DNA from: an uncultured Synechococcaceae cyanobacterium | GTDB lineage: Bacteria > Cyanobacteriota > Cyanobacteriia > PCC-6307 > Cyanobiaceae | Direction: 5' to 3' | Length of the DNA: 64,000 nucleotides | NCBI GenBank assembly: GCA_902634405.1 | Contig: CACPJY010000002.1 | Coordinates: 62,001 to 126,000, forward strand | Shown: positions 18,001-26,133 of the stretch, piece by piece | Layout of the letters: every line of letters begins with the position of its first letter | Numbering within the stretch: the first letter of the stretch is position 1 | The notes under the pieces: model-generated | Seen by the model: only the letters and a program-made list of their open reading frames with translations | The model's database searches: none | What the model was told of the DNA's origin: nothing | Made by a program: the position numbers and the translations under genes

Positions 18001-18997
18001 TCTTATGCCTTTATACTCTAACGCTTTAAATCAGGGAATTTCAGTTGCAATATGTACATATAATGGTCAAAACTATATTAACGAACAATTATTAAGTATC
18101 TCAAAGCAATCAATTTTACCAGATGAAGTTATTATTTGTGATGATGCCTCTACAGATCAAACTGTTCAAACAATTAATAGGTTCATTGACTCATCTAATT
18201 TAAATATTAAATTATTTACTAATCCTTTTAATATTGGCTATACCAGCAACTTTGAAAGATGCTTGAATTACTGTTCTTATGATTATATTTTTCTTTCAGA
18301 TCAAGATGATGTTTGGGATTCCAATAAGATTGAAGCAATTATTCCTTTCTTTCAGACAAATAAGAACATTTTAGGCGTTACTCATGATGGTCGTCTTGTC
18401 GATGAAAAGCTAAAATGGTCTGGAATGACGAAAAATTGTCAAATCAGAGATGGTTATGGACCTAATATAAAGTGTATCACTGGTGCTTTGAGTTGTATAA
18501 GAAAGGACGCTTTGAAATTTATATTGCCAATTCCTGTAAATATTAGAGGCCATGACATATGGATGAACTATATTTTCGAATACCTGCCTAACCTTTGGAT
18601 CTTTAGTGATTCAATTCTCCAAGATCTTAGAAGGCACCCGGACAATACATCTCAATGGGTTGTAAATTCATTTTCTAAAATAGGTTTTTTTGATGTGTTT
18701 AAAGATCAAATTCAAACACAGCCCTCTGTCGACTACCAAGACAGGCTAACTATGAATCATCAATTTAAAATTAGGCTTAGTAATATTACTTTGAATGAGT
18801 TAGATCCCTTCTCACCCGATTTTTCAGATATTATCAGAAAAGTTAATTTAGAACATAACGCTATTATCTTAAGGCAATCTTTAGTTAATGATAATTCGAA
18901 GCCATCTCGTATTCTTAAAGCCTTTAAGTTGTATTTAAGTGGAGGTTACTCTTTTTTTAATGGTTACAAGAGTCTTGCTAGGGATTTATTTAGATAA
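17990..18997 (+). CDS. Family 2 glycosyltransferase
   Basis: The track start lies too far upstream inside the previous gene; the ATG at 17990 gives an 11-base overlap and the GT2 start MPNSLMPLYSNALNQGISVAICTYNG. The nucleotide-sugar binding strand VAICTYNG, IICDDAST and the metal-binding FLSDQDDVW are visible within the first 110 residues. HDIWMNYIF near residue 190 is the acceptor-side region seen in rhamnosyl/galactosyl transferases. It is translationally coupled to the preceding GT2 gene. The sugar specificity is unknown. Confidence 0.87.
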   Translation: MPNSLMPLYSNALNQGISVAICTYNGQNYINEQLLSISKQSILPDEVIICDDASTDQTVQTINRFIDSSNLNIKLFTNPFNIGYTSNFERCLNYCSYDYIFLSDQDDVWDSNKIEAIIPFFQTNKNILGVTHDGRLVDEKLKWSGMTKNCQIRDGYGPNIKCITGALSCIRKDALKFILPIPVNIRGHDIWMNYIFEYLPNLWIFSDSILQDLRRHPDNTSQWVVNSFSKIGFFDVFKDQIQTQPSVDYQDRLTMNHQFKIRLSNITLNELDPFSPDFSDIIRKVNLEHNAIILRQSLVNDNSKPSRILKAFKLYLSGGYSFFNGYKSLARDLFR

Positions 18998-19365
18998 ATA
19001 TCTAAAATTTCAATTGCCCAACCTAATCCAATTCCAGTATTTTACTTACTTTTTTCATCTTATTCTATTGATTTGGAACAAGCTTACATTAGCTTCCTCT
19101 TCAATTAGGATCTACACTTCTCCATTGTTCTTTTCAGAGTTAACCATTTTTTCTTGATTTCATTACGCAATTAATACCACTATTGTTATTAGTTCCTATC
19201 AATCCAATGATCTTTCTTTCTTCTAACAATTTTAGTATCACATCTACACTCCCTAATGCTTATCATGCCGAATTTGAATATCCATTTAATAGTCAATTCC
19301 TAGACACTATTTTTTAGTCTTCAGATCTAAATGATATAATTATTACCTATCAAGTTCGTCATGAA
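18998..19365. other. Intergenic region, no gene seen
   Basis: AT-rich spacer between the GT2 gene and the PhyH-like gene. The open frame at 18939-19157 overlaps the GT2 gene in another frame, has Phe/Leu/Ile-rich composition and no ribosome-binding site, so I do not call it. The end of the stretch must hold the promoter of the oxygenase gene; no element stands out. Confidence 0.5.
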
Positions 19366-20304
19366 ATGATTATCACACAAGAAAATAAAATAGAGCTATT
19401 TTCTCAGGGCTGGACTATTGTAAAAATGAGATTCACCAGAAAGGATCTTCATCGTTATAAGTCAGCCTTGTTAGCCCTTAGAGACAAGGCTTTACATACT
19501 AATTACCCCCTTAGAAGATGTTACTTTCCACATGTTTCCTCAGATAATATCGCTGCTATCGAATCACCTTTCAATCATCTTATTCTGAATGATGAGGTTA
19601 AGGAGTTCTTTCAAAGACTGGAACTTGGTCAAACTATAAGAACACTATTGGGTTGGGATGATGTATACCTACAACTTGCAAGACTTTTTACTATGAAAAA
19701 CTATAAATATCGAGGTAATTGGCATTTTGATTTTTCAAACTGGGATGGCAATCTAGTCCAAATTTCTTCAATTCAGGTTGCTGTATATCTACAAGATCAA
19801 GATGGATTCAGAATTATTAAACCACCATTAGATATTTCAAGTATCGAACAAAATTCTTTATCTAAGCTCCCAAGCAATCGGGATTTAATTTTTAAACTAC
19901 CACCTGACTTTTATTCAGAGATTCGGGGAGAAGAAGGTTCTGTTTTATTCTTTGCACCTGGTTTACTCCACCAGGGAAATTCTAATATTGATAGACTTGA
20001 TTTTCACTTTAGGTTCTCTAATAACTTAGGAAAAGATAACAATTTACAATATAAGAGTCCCGTTGACTCCTTTGTAGATTTTCAAATGCCAGATTATTAT
20101 TGTGAGGAATTTGATATTAATCATGATACTTATAGTCCACGAGATATTAAACCCTCTAATTATATTAAATTTAAAAATACATTAAATTACTATACAGCAT
20201 TTGCAAATATAACATATTTTCTAAAATATTTAGCTAGAAATAAAAATAGTTCTTTAGAACCTTGGAAGGTAGATATCTTTGCGAACACTATATTTCAACA
20301 TTAA
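19366..20304 (+). CDS. PhyH-like Fe(II)/2-oxoglutarate-dependent oxygenase
   Basis: A non-haem iron oxygenase related to phytanoyl-CoA dioxygenase. The iron ligand motif HxD is in NWHFDFSNWDG near residue 119, and the distal His and 2-oxoglutarate Arg fit LLHQGNSNIDR near residue 204. The length of 312 residues suits the family. The substrate is unknown. Its position just after glycosyltransferase genes is compatible with modification of a glycan or lipid, but the long spacer means it is probably transcribed separately. Confidence 0.75.
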   Translation: MIITQENKIELFSQGWTIVKMRFTRKDLHRYKSALLALRDKALHTNYPLRRCYFPHVSSDNIAAIESPFNHLILNDEVKEFFQRLELGQTIRTLLGWDDVYLQLARLFTMKNYKYRGNWHFDFSNWDGNLVQISSIQVAVYLQDQDGFRIIKPPLDISSIEQNSLSKLPSNRDLIFKLPPDFYSEIRGEEGSVLFFAPGLLHQGNSNIDRLDFHFRFSNNLGKDNNLQYKSPVDSFVDFQMPDYYCEEFDINHDTYSPRDIKPSNYIKFKNTLNYYTAFANITYFLKYLARNKNSSLEPWKVDIFANTIFQH

Positions 20305-20620
20305 ATACCATTTCTATCGCTTATGTAAGCCTTTAATGCAATATACTTATATTCTTTATATGCATTCACTCTATTAATAACCAAATGATCAATAGTAAGT
20401 CATTCCTATCGCTGATTTTAATCCCCCCGATCTTCATACTCTCGTACTCCTTCATCTACTTCATTTCTCAAGATACTATCCACATTTTTTTTCTGAATAC
20501 CTGAATGGCATATTTATCAATAATGTGGTATTCATATTTCCTCCCACCAACGGATTCGTGTTTATCTTAGTATAGACTACATTCTTAGAACCATTTCTTT
20601 CTATAGGATCGCGAGAGACG
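20305..20620. other. Intergenic region, no gene seen
   Basis: AT-rich spacer with many short stops in all frames. I see no RNA gene and no clear repeat. It presumably carries the terminator of the oxygenase gene and the promoter of the small gene at 20621. Confidence 0.4.
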
Positions 20621-20827
20621 ATGATTGATCCATATACACTTGAGCAGTGCAAGAATCATAAGGATCTTAGACAGATTAAAATTAAGAACTTGGAACACGC
20701 TATAGAACAGTCAGAAGCTATCATTTCAGAATCTAAAATTAATAGTGATTCTTTGTCCTTCTTGAGAAGGAAGGTCGCTGACTCAAGACAAGATCTAGAA
20801 GTGCTTTATTTGATGGATGATCAGTAA
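20621..20827 (+). CDS. Small helical protein of unknown function
   Basis: A 68-residue acidic and basic protein starting with ATG after the purine-rich GCGAGAGACG. The sequence is nearly all helix-forming with a heptad-like pattern (LRQIKIKNLEHAIEQSEAII) and no membrane segment. I do not recognise it. It resembles the many small lineage-specific proteins of picocyanobacterial islands. A false frame cannot be excluded, but composition and ribosome-binding region favour a gene. Confidence 0.5.
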   Translation: MIDPYTLEQCKNHKDLRQIKIKNLEHAIEQSEAIISESKINSDSLSFLRRKVADSRQDLEVLYLMDDQ

Positions 20828-21055
20828 AAAAAGTGACCTTTCATTAAACTTCGTCAGTCAGATGATAAGTATAACAACAAACTTAAGTCCCCAACTTTTA
20901 GAAAATGGTCCGAATTACGTAAATTATGTCCCATTAGATATTTAGGAAATACAAATATCTCTCTCTTAATAATGATGATTTTGATATGTGCTTTTACAAT
21001 GTATAAGACCCTGCTACAAATGCTTTACTAGTCACTTCAATAGGATGCTTTAAGT

Positions 21056-21211
21056 ATGAATTTGGATGCTGCTCGCGCACACTGCAAAGAACAGAACTGG
21101 AATTGGACGTTGGATTTGATAGACAAATTCGAGAAGGAGATGCAAGAGCTCACAGAAGAGAACGTGAAACTCAAGCGTCAATTAGTCCTTCGCTCTAAGC
21201 TAAGCAATTAA
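21056..21211 (+). CDS. Small coiled-coil protein, 51 residues (below the ORF-track cutoff)
   Basis: An ATG frame encoding MNLDAARAHCKEQNWNWTLD and then a highly charged helical tail (ELTEENVKLKRQL) with leucine-zipper-like spacing. The amino-acid composition is protein-like and its GC content is higher than the surrounding spacer, which supports coding. It is too short to be in the supplied track. Function unknown; a short regulatory or structural coiled coil is a guess. Confidence 0.55.
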   Translation: MNLDAARAHCKEQNWNWTLDLIDKFEKEMQELTEENVKLKRQLVLRSKLSN

Positions 21212-21485
21212 TGCTAGTCATGATAATTAGCAAAAAGCTTTAACTTAGGTTCTTAAACTAAGATCAAATCAAAGACTTGGCCTATCCTCCGAAGTCAAAT
21301 AAACCTTCTATTTCAGTTTCTTTTTCGACCCATCAAAAAGTCTCACGGAGGAGTAAAACAAAATAAGGACATTCCTAAACTAGGTTTTTCTCGATGAGTG
21401 CTACTCGGTATGATCACTTTTTTGTTTAAGCAGAATTCGAAGAATTCAGTTATCTTTAGTAAGAAATTTAACCATTAATTGAACA

Positions 21486-21803
21486 ATGCTACGCAAGCAA
21501 GAAAAAAATGCAATCACACGAGGAGTCCTACTGGGCTTTGGCTGGGGATGGGGGTTAGATAGGTTTTATGAGGGAGATAAGAAAGGAGGAACTTTATCAA
21601 TCATTGGATGGGCGATCATTTTTACAAGTTTCTTCTATCTAAAATGTTCTGGCATTCAATACGTAGATGGAATCAAGGATTATTCTAACTACAGTCCTAA
21701 TCCATTAATTATTCTCCCCATGATAGCTGGATTATATGGAGCGTATTTGATTATTAGAAAGGCATTTAGATTGGCAAAACAATTTGAAACTGCTGAAGAT
21801 TAA
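21486..21803 (+). CDS. TM2-domain-like small membrane protein
   Basis: A 105-residue inner-membrane protein. Residues 15-50 (LLGFGWGWGLDRFYEGDKKGG) follow the TM2 pattern of a glycine-rich helix, an (L/I)-x-RFY turn and a second helix. A further hydrophobic segment (LIILPMIAGLYGAYLII) follows near residue 75. TM2 proteins are of broadly unknown function. It lies 44 bases before a secreted protein gene in the same direction, so the two may be co-transcribed. Confidence 0.7.
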   Translation: MLRKQEKNAITRGVLLGFGWGWGLDRFYEGDKKGGTLSIIGWAIIFTSFFYLKCSGIQYVDGIKDYSNYSPNPLIILPMIAGLYGAYLIIRKAFRLAKQFETAED

Positions 21804-21847
21804 TAATCAAATTTAAATTAAAGCGCAACACTTGTTAGAACATTTTA

Positions 21848-22261
21848 ATGAGCCTCAATCTTCTTAAACATATCTCTCTAATCTTTATGGTTTTTCTATT
21901 TATTTTCTCTCCGCTAAAGACAGAAGCCGTCTCACATCATTGGGTTGCAGTTCCAATGAGTCAATATGGAGAGCAGTTATGGGATAAGGACAGTGTTCAG
22001 AAAAACCAGGATGGAACTATGCGAGTTTTTAGTAAATTTATACCTAAAAGCGATACTGAAATAACTCAAGACATCCTTTACACAATGGATATCAATTGTT
22101 CAGAGAATTCATTTAGAGATTTTGCAGTAGGAGCAAAGGAATTTAATCAATTCAAGAACAAGGATTTAGAATGGAAAGATCCCAATGGAGATAAACTAAT
22201 TCTGGGTGTTATCGAACAAGTTTGTACTTTGAGTGAAGATAACGAATCTGCTCTGGAATAA
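21848..22261 (+). CDS. Secreted protein, resembling surface-adhesin E-like domains
   Basis: A 137-residue protein with a clear signal peptide (hydrophobic LISLIFMVFLFIFS near residues 8-23, cleavage near TEA-VS). The mature part begins HHWVAVPMSQYGEQLWDKDSV and contains two Cys (INCSEN, EQVCTL). The pattern of a W-V start, a statement of conditions around D-x-x-S-V and a Cys pair resembles the small surface-adhesin E-type domain, but this is a pattern impression only. It is the last gene before the left end of the integrative element. Confidence 0.6.
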   Translation: MSLNLLKHISLIFMVFLFIFSPLKTEAVSHHWVAVPMSQYGEQLWDKDSVQKNQDGTMRVFSKFIPKSDTEITQDILYTMDINCSENSFRDFAVGAKEFNQFKNKDLEWKDPNGDKLILGVIEQVCTLSEDNESALE

Positions 22262-22407
22262 CTAATTAATTAAACTGGGTAGGACTTGTTTGTCCTGCTT
22301 CGGAGCATAGACATAAAAACCGATCTGAACTCGACGTGTGAAATTCAGATTCAGTTGATTTTTTGCCTCTAATCACGCCTTGAGACGCCAACAGAAAAAG
22401 TCTGGAG

Positions 22408-22421
22408 CGGAGAGGGTGGGA
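22408..22421. repeat. Left attachment site core (attL)
   Basis: CGGAGAGGGTGGGA, identical to the last bases of the tRNA-Ser gene at 32430-32443 and in the same orientation. Flanking sequences differ beyond this core, except for a further short CCC a few bases on. This is the expected product of site-specific recombination in a tRNA 3' end. Confidence 0.85.
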
Positions 22422-22440
22422 AACTCCCTAAATTAACTCA

Positions 22441-22480
22441 AAGCTAGTAATAGCTAGGTTCTTGACGCCTTGTTTGTACC
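22441..22480. repeat. Left imperfect inverted repeat of the element
   Basis: The stretch starting AAGCTAGTAATAGCTAGGTT and continuing with CTTGACGCCTTG pairs in inverted orientation with 32368-32403 (reverse complement AAGCTATAGCTAAAGTTTTT, then GACGTGCTTG). It lies 20 bases inside attL and leads into a pair of TGTACC sites. Confidence 0.6.
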
Positions 22481-22492
22481 ACCCTTTGTACC
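22475..22492. promoter_or_regulatory. Paired TGTACC sites, probable integrase arm-type binding site (left)
   Basis: TGTACC at 22475 and again at 22487, start-to-start 12 bases. The same pair with the same spacing occurs near the right end at 32357-32374. Each pair lies 53-55 bases inside its att core, which suggests arm-type recombinase sites. Confidence 0.5.
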
Positions 22493-22573
22493 ACTAGTTA
22501 TATGCTGATTTTTAGTAGGAATAGCTTTAAGAAGCAAGATGCAATATAAATATTTTCTGGTTGATCCTTTTCT

Positions 22574-23623
22574 TTATAATCCAGTACCTCTTCCTTTGTG
22601 AAGGTATTCAATAACTATTTGGTGAAATTTATCTCTAATTATTCCCTCCTTTGAGCAACCTTCCAGCAATATTTGTTGTAATTCACGAGCCACAATACGT
22701 TTATCTTCTTTGCTTATCTTTTGAAGATCAGATTGCAATAGTCGATGCACAAGTATTGCAGCATATAAATCTTGAACCATCAAGGAGGACAAAGAATCAT
22801 TATCTTTTTCACTCAAATTATCTAGCTTAGATTTGGCATCCCTTAGTTTTAAACGTGAATCTAATGCTAATTTTTCTCTATATTTAGTATCCCCTGTTAC
22901 AAGGTTTCCTTTAAATGTCTCTTCAATATTTAAATCAATTTCAGGTCGATTTGTTCCCGTACATTCAGAACAAGTTACTGTCATTGCATTATAAGTATTG
23001 TATGGATCCTTATCAATAAAATTCAATATTTTTCCGCATTCCTTACAATGAGTCGGATCAGAGTTTACAAGAATTTCTTCTACTAATAACTCCAAGTTGA
23101 TGTTAACTGTACTATGATCATCATGCAATAAACTCGCGAAAACCAATGCACCCAGACACCCTAAGTTTAAGACCGATAATATAAGCAAAGGAAAGATTAA
23201 AATTAGCAAGGTAAGACTAGGTGGACTTATTTCCTTCATTGCTAAATATGCAGCAACTGCATTCCCTAAAATAAAATTGTAGTGAATCCCAAAAAATACA
23301 ATTATCAATCTTCTAAATAACTTATTTATGCCGATACTATTCAAATAAGCCCGCACCTTTTTGTATCCTACCGTTATACTTGTTGTGAAATATATGATAG
23401 TAAGTATAGGCAATAATGACTGGAAGAAATTTGGATTGGAGCCCATACCAAAGTATGAGTGGTCAAGCATATAATTAGGAGAAAGATTTAATTCACTTAG
23501 AATATTTATATCAAAGTAAGTAAACTCTATTAAAAGAATAAAAGCGAGACTAGCCCAAGAAAATATCTTGATAAAAATTTCTGGATTATCTTTGCTTAAA
23601 CTATCGAATTGCATTCCTTTCAC
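22574..23623 (-). CDS. Multi-pass membrane protein with a cytoplasmic zinc-ribbon-like domain
   Basis: 349 residues. The first half has about four hydrophobic helices (near residues 20-38, 65-83, 100-120, 130-165). The second half is soluble and starts with CKECGKIL followed some 25 residues later by CSECTG, a four-Cys zinc ribbon. It ends with a charged helical domain. I recognise no family. It is the last gene of the coupled cargo operon; its GTG start overlaps the stop of the preceding gene (GTGA). An ATG three codons later is an alternative start. Confidence 0.7.
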   Translation of the reverse strand: MKGMQFDSLSKDNPEIFIKIFSWASLAFILLIEFTYFDINILSELNLSPNYMLDHSYFGMGSNPNFFQSLLPILTIIYFTTSITVGYKKVRAYLNSIGINKLFRRLIIVFFGIHYNFILGNAVAAYLAMKEISPPSLTLLILIFPLLILSVLNLGCLGALVFASLLHDDHSTVNINLELLVEEILVNSDPTHCKECGKILNFIDKDPYNTYNAMTVTCSECTGTNRPEIDLNIEETFKGNLVTGDTKYREKLALDSRLKLRDAKSKLDNLSEKDNDSLSSLMVQDLYAAILVHRLLQSDLQKISKEDKRIVARELQQILLEGCSKEGIIRDKFHQIVIEYLHKGRGTGL

Positions 23624-23985
23624 TTCTTTCTAAGGTATTGATTATCCTTTATTTGTTTTAACCGCTCCTCCCATAGCGTTAATTCTTCAGCCAACTTCGC
23701 TAAGCCACTTCCAGTCTTCCAAATTCTTTGTCCGCACTTAGAACATTTCCAAGTCGGGTCATCTGATCCTGTGCAACAGCCACCAATGCTTGTTTTTCCA
23801 GCTTCTATTGAGGCATCTAATGCTGGGCTGAAATCGGGCAACCCATAAAGAATCTTGGCGACGGGAGAATGCCCACACTTAGGGCACTCCTTAGGGTGTT
23901 GAGAAGCTTCAATTCGTTCCTGTTTAAAGCGAATCCACGCAGACCTCTGATCATAGAATCCTTTTTGACCTGGCTTAAAAGTCAT
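23620..23985 (-). CDS. Soluble zinc-ribbon protein
   Basis: The track extends the frame upstream to 24144, but that part overlaps the signal-peptide gene in another frame and is not protein-like. The ATG at 23985 gives 121 residues and an 11-base overlap with the gene before. The core is CPKCGHSPVAKILYGLPDF near residue 35, then GGCCTGSDDPTWKCSKCG near residue 68. This pattern is a widespread, uncharacterised bacterial zinc-ribbon family found in many unrelated contexts. A basic helical tail follows. It lacks a signal peptide, unlike its upstream neighbours. Confidence 0.72.
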   Translation of the reverse strand: MTFKPGQKGFYDQRSAWIRFKQERIEASQHPKECPKCGHSPVAKILYGLPDFSPALDASIEAGKTSIGGCCTGSDDPTWKCSKCGQRIWKTGSGLAKLAEELTLWEERLKQIKDNQYLRKK

Positions 23986-24160
23986 CGATATAGCGTCTCC
24001 CGTTCGTTTCTCTAGCAAATCTAGAGTGTCTCCAGGCCCTTGCTTCTCCTTTACATACGTCGACATCAAATTGGTATTGACTGGTAAACGTGCAGGTGTC
24101 TTTTGCCTGAACAGGTGCAGTAAGTCCAAGTAATAACGGTGCAAGTAATAGGCGTTTCAT
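23975..24160 (-). CDS. Small secreted two-Cys protein
   Basis: 61 residues with a signal peptide (MKRLLLAPLLLGLTAPVQA-KD). The mature peptide DTCTFTSQYQFDVDVCKGEA repeats the C-terminal motif of the two upstream proteins: a Cys, then about 14 residues later a (D/N)V(D/N)(V/I)C segment. Its start codon overlaps the stop of the preceding gene as ATGA, so it is translationally coupled. It looks like a shortened paralogue. Function unknown. Confidence 0.65.
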   Translation of the reverse strand: MKRLLLAPLLLGLTAPVQAKDTCTFTSQYQFDVDVCKGEARAWRHSRFARETNGRRYIDDF

Positions 24161-24510
24161 TCACAGCCACTTCTTAATAGGCAAGCCTTCTTTACTGTCT
24201 TTGTACAGATATTCACGTCAAACCATTCCATTGTTGAAGCAACTCTTGGCATATCTTCCACAGCTTTGATCCTGAGATTGCATTTGTTCTCTTCTCGATA
24301 GACCCAATACCAAGGGTATTTATATATCGGAGAGTTCGTTAGTCGTCTAACAAGATCCTCGCCAAAAACATTGTTGACAAGTCTTACTGCTACTTCCTCT
24401 GACTCTCCACACTCAGCAGAATCCCAACAAGTCATTTTATATCGAGTAGGCGGCTCAGCGTAAGCACCTGGAATTGAAAAGAAGAACAAAGCTAGTAAGA
24501 AGTAGCGCAT
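24157..24510 (-). CDS. Small secreted Cys-containing protein
   Basis: 117 residues from the ATG at 24510, which overlaps the upstream stop by one base (TAATG); the track start nine codons earlier is less likely. Signal peptide MRYFLLALFFFSIPGAYA. The mature part has six Cys, including CWDSAEC near the N-terminus and the shared C-terminal pattern NKCNLRIKAVED then FDVNIC. It is probably a periplasmic or exported protein held by disulphides. The paralogy with the preceding gene is seen directly from the shared motif; the function is unknown. Confidence 0.68.
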   Translation of the reverse strand: MRYFLLALFFFSIPGAYAEPPTRYKMTCWDSAECGESEEVAVRLVNNVFGEDLVRRLTNSPIYKYPWYWVYREENKCNLRIKAVEDMPRVASTMEWFDVNICTKTVKKACLLRSGCE

Positions 24511-25127
24511 TAGATTTCCTTCGCGCGTCTTTGGCATACATCAACCTCGAAATATGCATCTTGATATTTATGGGAGGAGAGGTCTCTTACGGCTTTTAAT
24601 TCCATCTTGCAATTATCTGTATATCGAAAAAGTTTAAAGAAAGGATCTTTACCTGAGAAGTTTCTCCAACTATCAAACTTTTTCTTATACCTTCTTTTGA
24701 CAATTTCCACTGCTTGATTTACTGCTTTTAGTTTTTCATCTTCTTCTATCGCCTTTGTGCTCCAAGGATGATTTTCATTGCACGGGCCACCTTCGAAACG
24801 ACTGCCTCCACAAATATCAAAGCTCCATGGTGACTTCTTAGGATCACCCTCATACAAAAGAATGTTTTCAATAGATCCAGAAAGTATTGGTTCTTTTCTC
24901 TGTTTATTTTTTTTGTAATCCCAAGGAATATATCCAAACTGAAAACCTCTCTTAGTCCTCCAGTGACTACCAGACATAGCCCCACCGCAAGTTTCAACAA
25001 TCTTGTCTACAAAGCATTTCTCCCCTTTGCAAATCTGCATATAGCCTTCGCTATCTCCGCAATCTGCTTTCGCTGGTGACGGAATAAATACAAGGAGTGC
25101 TGTTAGGAAGAAGAAGCGCCGCATCAT
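24510..25127 (-). CDS. Secreted Cys-rich protein, first motif paralogue
   Basis: 205 residues. Signal peptide MMRRFFFLTALLVFIPSPAKA. The mature protein has eight Cys, among them GYMQICKGEKCFVDKIVETC near the N-terminus and DICGG in the middle, and ends with DNCKMELKAVRDL followed by YFEVDVC. This last block matches the C-termini of the next two genes. Its ATG overlaps the stop of the preceding gene (TAATG). I recognise no family; a periplasmic disulphide-bonded protein is the safest description. Confidence 0.7.
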   Translation of the reverse strand: MMRRFFFLTALLVFIPSPAKADCGDSEGYMQICKGEKCFVDKIVETCGGAMSGSHWRTKRGFQFGYIPWDYKKNKQRKEPILSGSIENILLYEGDPKKSPWSFDICGGSRFEGGPCNENHPWSTKAIEEDEKLKAVNQAVEIVKRRYKKKFDSWRNFSGKDPFFKLFRYTDNCKMELKAVRDLSSHKYQDAYFEVDVCQRRAKEI

Positions 25128-25576
25128 TATTCTTTCGATCTATCCCAAATACAAATAAAGGCTCCGTTGCTTAAAAGGTACTTGGTTTCCCCTCCAGTAC
25201 TACCTATACGACAAGCAGCCTCTCTTCCTTCGGAGAGTTTTTTATAAGTACCTTTCCATATCTCTTTTCCGTTTGATCTGATCGTGGCCTCATGGAATAG
25301 AGGGCGATTATCTGCTCCTCTAATAACTCCATCCATTGACTCATCAGCACGACTATCGTTCGTCAGAAAGGTAAATTCTGTACCTGATCTAATGGGATTC
25401 ACCGAAAACCATTGCTGACCCATATTGAAATGAGCGTTTAAGAGGCAAACATCGCTCAATTGGGGCTTTTCTTTAGAGAGTTTGTAGTCACATCCATAAA
25501 CCATCGGTCCTGAATTGCTTGACGCAATTACAGGCGAAGCGGCGACTAGAGCTGAAAGCAGTAAACGTCGCAGCAT
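25127..25576 (-). CDS. Secreted protein, first gene of the coupled cargo operon
   Basis: 149 residues from the ATG at 25576 (MLRRLLLSALVAASPVIASS), which provides a clean signal peptide; the track start 29 codons earlier would bury it. The mature part has four Cys (YGCDYKL, VCLLNA, AACRIG, FICIW). It lacks the shared C-terminal motif of the following three proteins. A divergent gene begins about 75-125 bases upstream, so the operon promoter lies in that gap. Function unknown. Confidence 0.68.
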   Translation of the reverse strand: MLRRLLLSALVAASPVIASSNSGPMVYGCDYKLSKEKPQLSDVCLLNAHFNMGQQWFSVNPIRSGTEFTFLTNDSRADESMDGVIRGADNRPLFHEATIRSNGKEIWKGTYKKLSEGREAACRIGSTGGETKYLLSNGAFICIWDRSKE

Positions 25577-25648
25577 TATCAAGAAATCACTTGGTCCTTT
25601 TTCAAAGGATATTGCGATGGCTGGCATAAGCCAGAAATTCAAGGCAAG

Positions 25649-26044
25649 TTGATAGTCCCCCAAGAAGCCTGCTCAAGAAAATCAGGTCTAATAAAAACCA
25701 TGTGTATCCGCCGGGAAGGAGTGCTACAACTGGAAAATCACTTCAAGACACTTGATGATCAAGAGCTTCGCCAATTAGCTTGGGTTTATATGAGAAGACA
25801 AAGAACCACAGCCGATCAGCATATACGAGACATTATTGGTGGCGAAATACTTCACAGACGCAATGAGAAAGTGTCGAAACTCAATAGAGACCTTTGGTTG
25901 TCTACACGTCGGGGGAAAGTAGTAGAAGCTATTAAGCGTCGTCTTGTCCGCTGGGGGGTTTGGAGGGGAATTCTCTATTCAAGGGAAGAGAATTCATCCA
26001 ACCTTTTCTTTTCTCTAGTCAGAGCCTTTTTTACAGAATCATGA
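25649..26044 (+). CDS. Hypothetical basic helical protein
   Basis: The track gives 131 residues from a TTG with AAGG just upstream; an ATG at 25700 would give 114. The core is charged and helical (DDQELRQLAWVYMRRQRTT, then IGGEILHRRNEKVSKLNRDL) and the C-terminus ends SLVRAFFTES. No signal peptide, Cys cluster or known motif is seen. It is divergent from the secreted-protein operon and precedes the TPR gene by about 90 bases. It may be a small nucleic-acid-binding or accessory protein of the element, but nothing proves it. Confidence 0.5.
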   Translation: MIVPQEACSRKSGLIKTMCIRREGVLQLENHFKTLDDQELRQLAWVYMRRQRTTADQHIRDIIGGEILHRRNEKVSKLNRDLWLSTRRGKVVEAIKRRLVRWGVWRGILYSREENSSNLFFSLVRAFFTES

Positions 26045-26133
26045 GGGAAAACGGTGGTATTTATGCATCAGATCTAGGAAGCATATTGCTCCTAGATCGA
26101 GAACGCATTAAAAAGAAATCCACCTAAGGCGAT

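Noticed and set aside
18939-19157. 72-residue frame after the second GT2 gene
   Set aside because: It overlaps the GT2 gene in another frame, is rich in Phe, Ile and Leu without a clear membrane topology, and has no ribosome-binding site.
23986-24144. N-terminal extension of the zinc-ribbon frame
   Set aside because: It overlaps the signal-peptide gene at 23975-24160 in another frame and does not look like a protein; the ATG at 23985 fits the coupled gene pattern.
26041-26127. 28-codon frame whose ATG overlaps the stop of the hypothetical gene (ATGA)
   Set aside because: Too short to support without conservation; the overlap could be chance.
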